From contig JAQFVV010000182.1 in NCBI GenBank assembly GCA_028023455.1, positions 2,232,001-2,296,000 of the forward strand: a stretch of 64,000 nucleotides of DNA. Reading direction: 5' to 3'. Of this stretch, positions 23,765-33,187 are shown piece by piece. Both the position numbers and the translations under genes were made by a program. The notes under the pieces are model-generated. The model was not told the origin of the DNA. It worked only from the letters and a program-made list of their open reading frames with translations, and ran no database searches. This DNA is from Epiperipatus broadwayi. Taxonomy: Eukaryota; Onychophora; Udeonychophora; Euonychophora; Peripatidae. Numbering within the stretch: the stretch's first letter is position 1; each line of letters starts with the position of its first letter.

Positions 23765-25631
23765 TTACCTAACTGAGGACCGATGATCATGTACTGTGGC
23801 AATCATTATAGATGACTTCCCAATTTAAGGCTGATGATGATGACATACTGGTGATTATCACTTCAAAATTATCAACTTTATCTCAAACCACAACTGAGAA
23901 AGAAAAAAAAAGCATTTTATGCAGAATTAATTTTAAAAATTACTGTGAAATATGTGACAAGAGTATGGATGATGATTATAAATTATAAAATAGTAATTTT
24001 CATGTATGTTTAAAGAGGTTCATATTTAGAGTTAAATAGAAAAATCGATGATTTTGGAGATTGGATTTGGTGTTTGATTGTTGAACTTTGTTTAGCTGTA
24101 TTTTTAGTTTTGGATGATCGATGGAGATTTTTGTCATTGGCTTGCAACTCTGAGGGTGTTCTATCTCCGCTATTTGCTCCAATCTATTTTTTTGTATTTC
24201 ATATTGTTTGTGATAGAGCAGTTAACAAAGTCCTGCTGATTCCTGCCTCTTAAGTCTCCAAAGCAAAGCATCAAGGTATAGCTTGTATTTCCTAGCCCAT
24301 ACGACACAAAAGAAGCAGGGCATAGTTTTGCATTTTCTAGCCCCTCCACAGGAGAGGGTTTTGTAAAAGATTTTTGCATTTTCCTTATAGCAGTTGTAGT
24401 AGCTTATAGTGTCTCATTTGAGGTAGCATTCTTGGTGCTCACAGTCCAATGGCTGCATTCTTTATCTATCTCAAAATTGCAGATCACTATTCATTCTATT
24501 AACTGTCAGTTGTCTGTCAGATCTCTAAAAAAATTGATGAGTACATAATTTTAGATATGAACTTTGTTTTGATTATACATGTAAAATATTGTTAGAAAGG
24601 TGTTTCATTTCTATTTTCCTTTCCCCTTAGACCGGAGTAATGTAACCAGTTGGGTTACATAGCACACAATAATATTGTGTGAGCGCATATATATATATAA
24701 AGTAAAGGAAAAGTAGAAATAAACACACTGACAATTGCTTGGACTACAGAAGGAAGCTCATGGTATGCTAACAAATTATTTCAATATTTTTTCCTGATGA
24801 TGACAACAAACCTGGATTATATTTTTTTGATAGACCAAAAACTAAGCTTACCAAGAGAAAGCTTGAAGAAATTGGTGTATTTATGCTGCTGTTTATCTAT
24901 ACATGCAGGAAACCACAGATAAAGATGTGTTTAGATACAGTCATTTATTTTAATATTCCTTAAAATGATTTTAAAATTATAAATTAATAACTTAGAAGTT
25001 TTAAAACAAACAAGTAACTTTTGCTTGAGTTGAAATCTAATAGCGTTTAATAACGAAATTTTAAATAATTTTTTTAGTAAAACGACATTTTTATAACTGA
25101 TAGATATATATAAAACGATATTAATTTAAAATCATTTATTAAAGAAGAAAAAAAAAGTTGATAGTATTTTTTTTTTTAAGAAACTAATGGATAAAAAATG
25201 GCAATTTATACATTTTCAACAAAGAATAATTGTGAAAATAACTTTTATTATTATAACCAATATGTAATTTTTATGTATATTCAAAATGGAATTTGTAATT
25301 ATAAAAATTAAGGTTTTTTTTTATTGTTTTTGACAAAATTTGATTTATGTTAATAATCTGTGCAATTCTATATATGTCTTTTAGTAAACCTAGTATAGGT
25401 ATGGTCTTATTAAAAATATGTTAAAAAGTTTAATCATTTATTATTTTTATGTAACAAGTCAAATGTGTTCAGAAATCCCACACACACATGTATTTGTGCA
25501 TATATAGGTCAATGCTTGTCAAATATAACTTATAGGTAAAATTTTAATCACTTTTTTATATTAAATGTCAATTCAAACATGTTTATTTCGTATCAAGCCA
25601 CATGCCTGTGTGCTGATTGAGTTTTAAGTAA
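23765..25631. other. unassigned stretch with a double hairpin
   Basis: A block at 24000-24480 is less AT-rich and has minus-strand frames of 60 and 69 codons that I do not recognise. It may be old transposon sequence. Two adjacent perfect hairpins lie at 24640-24681 (see separate entry). The remainder is AT-rich with poly(T) runs. Confidence 0.35.
24640..24681. repeat. two adjacent perfect hairpins
   Basis: atgtaacc (24640-24647) pairs with ggttacat (24653-24660) over a 5-base loop. Two bases on, cacacaat (24663-24670) pairs with attgtgtg (24674-24681) over a 3-base loop. Both stems are perfect 8-mers. Confidence 0.6.
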
Positions 25632-26219
25632 ACCTAATGGGTATTTGTAAACTATAAACTGTGCAGCCTTTGGTGGCACTGTTCCTAGTTAAAAACAGAG
25701 CCATATAACATTACCAGGCCGCTAGATTTTTTTTTTTTATCTAATAGATCATATTTTGACATACGGCTGTAATTTTTTTCTTTTTAATATATTGTTGTTT
25801 GTTTTGGACATAATTATTTTTTTTTTGGTTTTCATTTGATAAATTTAAAACTATAATGGACACTTTGACATTTTTTTTGGATCTCAAAAGTACATAATTT
25901 TTGACATATACCTTTAATTGGGGGGGGGATTTCCATTCTAAATCTACTGTTTCTTTTTTACAGACGTCTTTTTTTTTTTGGTTTTGGATTCGATACATTT
26001 CAAAGTATAAGGGACAGTTTTAACTTTTTTTTTAGAATATCTCAAATATACACAATTTGCTTTACTTACGACTTTCTTTTTTTTGTTATTTAAAATTTGA
26101 ATCGACACTTTCTTTTTGAATTTGTTAAAAATGCCGGGGGTTGCTGTTGATTGATTTAGCAAAAAAAATTCAAACCTGTCCGACAAACTCCGCCTCAGAT
26201 GTCCGTATTTGCTTATAAA

Positions 26220-26510
26220 CGAAAAGAATTGTTTGGTATTTTATCTTACATTTATAAATACGGGGGTTTTTTTTGGGCGGTGGGTTTTGATTTTTTTGTT
26301 TTTTTAATAACAAATAAAACGGGGTTTTGATTTTTTTGTTTTTTTTAATTATAACAAATAAAACGGGGTTTTGATTTGTTTGTTTTTTTAATAATAATAA
26401 ATAAAACGGGACTTCTTTTTTCTCTTAGATTTATAAATACGGGTTTTTTTTTGGGCGGCAGGGTTTTTTTTATTTTAATAATAACAAATAAAACGTCAAA
26501 AACAAAAAAG
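26220..26510. repeat. short tandem repeats inside Merlin 2
   Basis: A unit of about 42-45 bp built on taataacaaataaaacgggg followed by a T-run recurs three times between 26306 and 26420, and singly near 26481, 27330 and 27365. A second string, catttataaatacggg followed by T-run and gggcgg, occurs near 26250 and 26428. These fill the region behind the transposase. Confidence 0.6.
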
Positions 26511-26552
26511 TAAATCGCGGTATGGTTTTTTAACCAAAAAAATATGTATATT

Positions 26553-26993
26553 AACCGGTTTTGTTACATTCTGTGGATTTATTTATTTATATTTTTTAAG
26601 AGTTGTACAAGTTTGTTAAAGATTTTTTGTTTTCGTAACAAATAAAACATCTGTACTTTTTTTTTCTTTTTTAACAACAAAAATTAGGTCGGGTTCATTT
26701 TTAAAATATACTTAACGTGCTGTTTATTGATTTAGAACAACAACAACAAAAAACATATTTTTGCTTCTAAACGAGACGAATAGATATGTCAAAAGAAGAT
26801 TTTTTTTTACACAAAAAAACAACAACAATCAATCAAGAGATGTCCAACAAACTCCGCCGCCCCTTTTTAACACTGTCATTCTGGGTGTTAATTACATGAT
26901 TTACAGATCCAAATAATCGCAAACAAAACAAATTTTTTCCAGAAAATAAATTTATTAACCATCTATGACTAAACTAAATTAACTGTAACGAAT
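26553..26993. repeat. direct duplication in Merlin 2, left copy
   Basis: This runs from aaccggttttgttacattct to ccactgtaacgaat-type sequence (ending aactgtaacgaat). It is repeated with about 90% identity at 27382-27812. The two copies flank the transposase C-terminal fragment. Confidence 0.75.
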
Positions 26994-27024
26994 ATTCCAA
27001 CATTTTAAAAAGTCATACAACTTG

Positions 27025-27369
27025 TTACTGAGGGTTTACGGTCATTTCCTTCAAAATGGCTTGGAAAATGTCCTCGTCTTTGTGAAGACGCCTCCAAATG
27101 AACTCAGCTAAATAATTTTGGAGGTATTGGCGTGCTGTGCCGCGGTGTTTCCTATTCTGCTACTTAAGTAGACCCCAAAACCTCTCGATGGTCTGAATGT
27201 GAGCTCCTGTTGTGGGGTCCACGAAATTGTAACGATGGTTAACAGTGACATGTGTAAAGCCTGCCGCCTTAAGATCAGTAGTCCTATAACCCTTCCAACA
27301 GTCTGAGTAGATGGTAGATCTGGACTTGATAACAAATAAAACGGGGTTTTGATTTTTTAATAATAACAA
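27025..27369 (-). pseudogene. Merlin/ISXO2-like transposase, C-terminal catalytic part
   Basis: From 27369 down, the first ~15 codons come from the element's repeat unit. Homology starts at about SRSTIYSD, in which Asp23 (27301-27303) is the second catalytic acidic residue. Then come WKGY, a conserved H-x-x-x-V-N-H-x-x-x-F-V-D-P segment and I-x-T-I-E-R-F-W, in which Glu62 (27184-27186) completes the D...E pair. A TAG stop follows after Lys69 (27160-27162). Beyond it the same frame runs on cleanly (HRGTARQYLQNYLAEFIWRR) to a TAA at 27025-27027. So only one nonsense codon interrupts about 100 residues. The first catalytic Asp and the zinc ribbon are missing upstream. Confidence 0.88.
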
Positions 27370-27381
27370 ATAAAACGTGTC

Positions 27382-27812
27382 AACCGGTTTTGTTACATTC
27401 TGTGGATTTATTTATTTATATTTTTTTTAAGAATCGTACAACTTTGTTAAAGTTTTTTTGTTTTCATAAAAATAAAACGTTGGTATTTTTATTTTTTTTT
27501 AACAACAAAAATTAGCTCGGGTTCATTTTTAAAATCTACTTAACGTGCTGTTTATTGATTTAAAACAACAACAACAAAAAACCTCTTTTTGCTTCTAAAC
27601 GGAACGAATAGGTATGTTAAAAGAAGAAGTATTTAAAAAAATCAATCCATCAAGAGATGTCCAACAATCTACGCCGTCCCTTTTTAACATTGTCATTCTG
27701 GGTGTTAATTACATGATTTACAGATAAAAATAATCGCAAACAAAACACAAATTCTTTCCAGAAAATAAATTTATTAATCACATATGACTGAACGAAATCA
27801 ACTGTAACGAAT
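27382..27812. repeat. direct duplication in Merlin 2, right copy
   Basis: Partner of 26553-26993. Beyond its right end the sequence turns into a tRNA-like string (27840-27925) not present after the left copy. Confidence 0.75.
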
Positions 27813-27829
27813 GGCAGGATGTTTTTTTT

Positions 27830-27930
27830 TTAAGTATCATAGCATCGGCTGGGACGCGAACCTGCAACCTGGGCAACTGCCTGCAAGTGCAAAGCAGTCT
27901 CGCTCACTTTCTCTGTTTGGGACGTACCAC
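27830..27930 (-). repeat. possible tRNA-derived sequence in Merlin 2
   Basis: On the minus strand this reads gagcgagactgctttgcac, then a stem-like part, then caggttgcaggttcgcgtcc. It resembles the D/anticodon part and the box B of an alanine-type tRNA. The T and anticodon stems do not pair fully, so it is not a working tRNA. It could be a SINE head or chance. Confidence 0.3.
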
Positions 27931-28514
27931 AAATGTAATAACATGGTAGACATTTTGTTATTCTTTTCAACTCTCATTCGAGTCACGACAGAAACGGTAT
28001 TTTTTCGCTAACAACTCCAATCGTCTGCCAGAGAGCTTGAGAAATTTTATTTTGTCTTTTTTGACCTCAAAAAAAACCCCCCAAAATTAGCAAAAAAAAA
28101 AAAAAAAATTTTGACAAATATCAATAATACGCTGAAAATTACTAGTACGCAAAAATCTTTCAGTTGGGAAATACAAAAAATCATAAACATCAACAAATAA
28201 ACACTTGAAAAAGATGACAATGCTCACACTCTCATCTTAAATTGTAGCGACAATACAAATTTTGTCAATATGCATAGGATTTCAACCCGCAATGAAACCA
28301 ACGGCAAACTAAACTATATGATCATAGTATTGTTAGTAGACGTATAGTTTTATTGATACGCGGAAGAATTGGCCGCGTATTATAACCACTACATACGATC
28401 TACTCATATATTAGCTCTAGGTTCGGCCGCGAAAGCGGTATAATTCTGTGTTTTTACACAGAAACAGCGCCAACACAGGCTGTACAGTGAATAGTTTACA
28501 AATACCACCTAATG

Positions 28515-28810
28515 TATTAATTACATAAATCAATGTAATAATTTGAATTTTGTATAGTACTTTTGTAAATAACAAATGTGATATTTTTTATTATTATATA
28601 TTTTTCAAAATCAGAAACCTTATCCTATATGACCTTAAATTCGTTTTTTATTGCTATTAATAAACTTATTCAATTGTTAAAAAATTGTTTCCATCATCTC
28701 TTGGTCACATACAGTAATAGATCTTATGTTTTCTGAGCTAGATTCGTGCACAGGATGAATATATAAATGGGGTATTTAATTAGTGCCTTTGGGGCATCCA
28801 GCGATGATCA
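28515..28810. other. short unassigned spacer
   Basis: AT-rich; no feature seen between Merlin 2 and the second 0.6 kb element. Confidence 0.4.
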
Positions 28811-29392
28811 ATCATCATCATCCTGTTTGGCGCATAAGATTATGTTCTTTAAAACCCATGCAGTACCTTTTATTTTAGTTTAGTCTTATTATCTTATTAG
28901 AAGTTAAGTTTATAGTTGGCCAGTAAATTAATGGTACTAAGTGCCCAGAGCATTGACGATGTTCAGCATGTTTTTGTATTCCAGCATTGGTTAGATTTTT
29001 CTGATTATTATGTATTCTGATGGATGGGCACTAAGTTGATGCATCCAAGTTATGCTTAAATAATTGCCCAAGCTGGCAAAGACTCAATAGTTAGACTGGT
29101 CTACAGAAGACCCATGTCCAATCCAGTCACAAGATTAACTGTTGATTTACTTGTACTTATTTTCTTTTAATGATAATGCTGGTTGATATATGATTGATGT
29201 ATAGTTATTTTAGTTACTCTAAGGAGTGACTGGCTGAAGTCAATGATCTCAGAGATTCTCTAATCTCATCATGCTCTCATAAAATATTTTATATTTATAT
29301 ATATTTTTGTAAATTTTAAATTTTATTTACTTGGGAGTGATGATGATTTGCCATCACCTCAGGTTCACCTCATCCACACCACCCCATTACAA
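28811..29392. mobile_element. 0.6 kb inverted-repeat element, copy 2 (inverted, truncated)
   Basis: This is the reverse complement of 23157-23764, aligning throughout from tcatcatcctgtttggcgca to the gaggtgaac...ccattacaa end. The terminus at the low-coordinate side is lost: sequence after the cat-rich part is unrelated. The intact terminus at 29340-29392 runs into an AT microsatellite. Confidence 0.72.
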
Positions 29393-30790
29393 TATATATA
29401 TATATATGAAACTTCTATTTGCAGTTGCTGTTTATTTGTAAATAGTTGAATGTATGTTTACGTTTAATGTACATATACAATGTATGTTAAATTCTTTGCG
29501 CGAAGGCAACTTTAGTTATTATAAAGTAGAAACTGATGAAGTATAAACACAATCATTTTTATTAGTTTGCTAGTGCATGCTACTCCACAACACATTTTAA
29601 CCTAGCATAACACTTTTAAAAGTTGCATCATATTTTAATGAGTTCTTAATAAACTTTATTATTATTATTTTATTTTAAAACAGTACTGATTTCTATTTAT
29701 CGATTTAAACTTTGTTTCTTGAATTTAACTTAAATATAGAAAAAAAAACAAATTGATTTCTTCTTTGATACCATGATTTATCTAATAAAATATTGTTTAA
29801 CATTTAAAATTGTTGTCCTAATATTTTCAAAGTCAGATAATACAAAAATTATTGTGAACTATCATTTTATCTTTTTTAATTTGTATGAAATATATTGAGT
29901 TTTAATTTTTTTTAATTCTTATGATCACTGTTCTTATGTTTTTTATTTTTGAATCTTTTTGATATACTGCTTTAATTTCTTAAACAAATTATTGATGTGA
30001 TTATCCCTAAGATCATGCATGCTTCAGATTTTCTAAACTACTTTACATGTATTTACTATTGACGCTGCATTTTTTATTTGCATCTTGTATTATAGCTTTG
30101 ATTCCGTAAAGATTACTGCTAGTACAAACTTCTAAATTTTGTATCTGCATCTTTCGTCAGATTAGTAGTAAATTTTCATATTTTTTCAAACTATTATTAA
30201 ATAACATAATGCAAAAATTCTCAAAAAAATAAATAAAAAAATGCAAAACTCATCAAGATATTAACTGACTTTCAAATTTTTATATATATATTGTGCCAAT
30301 GCCAAATTGGCACATGTATATAAAATAATTTTGTATAAAAATTATTATCAAAATCTTTCGGAAAAAAGAATTTGAAAGTTACAATTAATTACTTTAAAGA
30401 GGGGAGAGGGAGTTTTCCTATAAAAAACAAAAAAACAAACTAAGAGTTTCATAAAAGAAAGAGTGTTATTATTATAAATTAAAAGTTAAAAATCTCTTTT
30501 CATTCCAGTTTAATAGAATAAATGTGTATATATGTGCGATGGTAAATAGAAATAAATGTTAGCTCATTAATAAGATAAATGCGTGTTAGAATAATATTAA
30601 AATAAATAAATAAATATTGAAATGAAAGGTATTTAAAAACACAGTGGTGGACTACTAATTAAAGATATGAAAACAACACGTTTTAAAATAGCTACTACTA
30701 ATCAAACAATCAATCAAAAAACACGTTGTCATAGGATTAGTTATCAAGGAATTTCGACAACACCTATTGCACTTATTCCCGGAGGATATA
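29393..30790. other. AT-rich stretch, nothing recognised
   Basis: It includes an AT microsatellite at 29391-29407. Stops occur in every frame. No repeats beyond simple sequence were noticed. Confidence 0.4.
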
Positions 30791-30809
30791 AAAACGAAAA
30801 CAATTCACA

Positions 30810-31180
30810 GATATAAATAGCTAGATTTTATCGGACATTCAGTTGGAGTTTGCAATTCAGTCTAGTTTGCAGTTTCAGTCTATTTAGCAGTGTCAGTCTT
30901 GTTTACATTATTTAGCAGAAACAGAAATGCAGTGCTGAAAATCTTATGGAAATATACGCTGGTGCTTCAGCCCTTTGTCCAACAAGATCATCAAAACCTG
31001 CCTGTGAAATAATGTCTTCATAACCACTCCGAAATCCTCCGTCAAAACATTCAACTGTCTTCAAGAATAAAAATGGATTCGCATAAAATCTCTTCAAGAA
31101 TTGTCAAAATCTAACCGGTTAGATATAATTCATCGGAAGCAGCAGAAGCAGCCAACGACAAGCAAAAAAAATCCTAGGTA
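30810..31180 (+). promoter_or_regulatory. candidate core promoter and untranslated first exon
   Basis: A TATA box (tataaata, about 30813-30820) is followed ~25 bp later by ttcagttgg, an initiator-like tcagtt near 30839. The start is followed by an 18 bp imperfect tandem repeat (cagtct with ttgca), then by less AT-rich sequence ending aaatcctag/gtatata near 31178, a possible splice donor. The region could be the promoter and leader exon of a plus-strand gene or part of a retroelement terminal repeat. No start codon with a good reading frame follows, so the gene it might serve is unknown. Confidence 0.35.
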
Positions 31181-31589
31181 TATATTTTATTATTATCATT
31201 TATACGTAGTAGTCACCACTGTAATCCGTAAATATTCAAGATTCAATTAATGAACTCTATCATACATAAAATGAACTATTGATATGTGTGTGTAAGTTTC
31301 AAATGTTATTAATGCTTTATTATTATGTTTGCGAATGTGAGATAATTTAAAATGTCAAAGATTATTTTTGCTTTTTTCATAAAATATACTATCATGTGTT
31401 AATTTAAAAATGTACGTGTGTTAAAATTGGATTTATAAAATGTTTATAATGCGTTTATGTTAGTTAGTAAATTATCGTTAAACTTAAGTAATGTTGATTA
31501 AAATAAATTGTCTTTAAATTTAAACTTTATCTGTTGGTCAATTCTTTTTATCAATCTCTTCTTACCAATATTTTATTACTGATTAAAAT

Positions 31590-31830
31590 TAGACTGGGCT
31601 AGTTAAGGGAATTGTTTCGAGCGCTGGATTATGAGCCTACTGCCCGAATATGTTAGTCTTCAGACTAGCTGGCGCCCCGGGGTTTACCCCGAAACAAATA
31701 AAGTATTTGGATAGTAGGGGTTTGAATCTAGCAGCCGAGATGGGCCATTGTTGATAGTTAAAGCTATCAATAAGATCTCCCATTTTGCTCGAACGTGCCG
31801 GTTCGTTCACGTAACCTTTATAAGATTATA
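31590..31830 (+). repeat. structured, box A/B-like sequence (SINE candidate)
   Basis: A box-A-like ggctagttaaggg near 31597 and a box-B-like ggtttgaatct near 31719 lie about 120 bp apart, too far for a plain tRNA. Between them lie two hairpins (tagtcttcagacta and cggggtttaccccg). The patch is clearly more GC-rich than its surroundings. A short-interspersed element is the simplest reading. No second copy is seen in the window. Confidence 0.35.
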
Positions 31831-31839
31831 AATGTATTG

Positions 31840-32095
31840 TGAAGGAGTTTGAAACCGGCCAAAACTTATATATACGTATAAGTAGGTGGTTTCAGCGGTT
31901 CGACCCGGTACAATATATAATAGATAGATATATTCATTTCTTATTAATAAATCAGTTTAAACAATTTTTATACTCCTTTCCCCCCTCTAATCATTGTCGT
32001 CTCAATAGAAAATTTACTGGTAAATTGTTTTTTTTTTGTATCAGCTATTTTTTTGCATTTTGATATAATTTATATATATATGTATATCATCTTCA
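31840..32095. other. unassigned stretch
   Basis: A plus-strand 74-codon frame (31839-32063) is rich in Phe and Tyr and shows no recognisable motif. I do not call it a gene. Confidence 0.3.
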
Positions 32096-32099
32096 TGAT

Positions 32100-32640
32100 T
32101 AAGTTTTGGAATATCAATTGCTAATACCGGTATTGTCTTTCTCAATGGTTTTTGTCTCAAATTTTGCCTTAACATTATATCATCTCGCCAATCAATGATC
32201 ACTTCTTTTTTTAGTCAAAATATAATCCACTCCTGCTTTACCTTCATTTCGATTCTTCATGTCCATTGTTGCTTAGCATTTTTTTTTTTTTTTTAAAAAA
32301 TCATAATTTACAGTTTTTATGCAAATTCCATGTCTCATTATAACCAAATTTACCCGCACTTTCATCTGTCAATTGTTTACCAATTTTAACATTTCGTAAA
32401 CTCTTCTATGACAACTTTAAAATGTTTATCTGGTGTGATCAAAAGCATTTTGTACGTTCATGTTGCAAATCCCCTACTACTTTATCACAATGGAACTTGT
32501 TGGGACATAAACCTGAATTTTCTGCTTTTGGTATCTTTCATTAATTTAAATAGCTAATCTTGCCACTTTATTTGTTGTAGCATCTCTCTCCATAACATTG
32601 TTCTTCAACTTTTCATTTATTCTTCCAATATAATCCAAAA
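32100..32640 (-). pseudogene. LINE apurinic-type endonuclease remnant
   Basis: Minus-strand translation from 32560 down gives INERYQKQKIQVYVPTS, then a T-I/V-I-M-G-D-F-N-A-type region too worn to read, then KFGYNETWNLHKN. A K-x-W-T-W-like part follows, and finally GVDYILTKKRSDH-stop-LAR with the terminal catalytic Asp-His pair (SDH at 32195-32203). This is the exonuclease/endonuclease/phosphatase domain at the N-terminal side of the LINE polyprotein, of the kind often mislabelled craniofacial development protein 2. The order and spacing fit. Several frameshifts and stops are present. The reverse transcriptase that should follow at lower coordinates is absent. Confidence 0.72.
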
Positions 32641-33187
32641 AAATATTACTCATTATTTATATTTTTATTTACTTTTTTTTAAAATAAATGTATAAATGCC
32701 ATTGCATTGTGATCTCAATAAATTTTGTGATGAATGTTTTGTTAGCCATTAATATCTAATATTTAGTAAGGCAGGTTTTTTTATTGTGTACATTGCAATG
32801 AGTAAATTAGAGTTCTATTTGTGACTTTATATTATTAATAAGCTTTGAAAGTATTGTAGGGAATGTAATCCTTCAGTTCTCAATCTGAAGTTTATACATA
32901 GGTAATTGAATCTGGAGCAGAGGAAATAGCCTATTTGATTGTGATTGCATGGTAGCTTCTGTTAATGAAGTTATGCATTGTGTAACATTTTTGAAGTTAC
33001 TTTGTGGATTGATAGATGCTATTAGAATGTTAGTAAAGTTATGCAATTCTTCGTGCCAATGTTGTTAGAATTGGAAGATCTGTTATCAACTCTTCATTCA
33101 AACATGGTTTAAAAATTATTTGTATCCATAATGATTTATTATCAATGGAGTTTCTGAGGAAATGCTATTACAAATCTGATTTAACCC
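32641..33187. other. AT-rich stretch, nothing recognised
   Basis: No gene, RNA or clear repeat seen. It ends at the likely terminus of the hAT element. Confidence 0.4.

Larger units (their letters stand above)
25640..28506 (-). mobile_element. Merlin-type DNA transposon 2, rearranged
   Basis: The element is 2867 bp between perfect 8 bp duplications, acctaatg (25632-25639 and 28507-28514). Terminal inverted repeats of about 61 bp begin ggtatttgtaaactat (25640-25700 and 28446-28506). The transposase C-terminus lies on the minus strand at 27025-27369. The zinc-ribbon part is not recognisable upstream of it. The 3' half, in transposase sense, is A-rich on the coding strand (25730-26530), as in Merlin 1. 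A ~440 bp block is directly duplicated on either side of the transposase fragment. It is non-autonomous. Confidence 0.88.
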
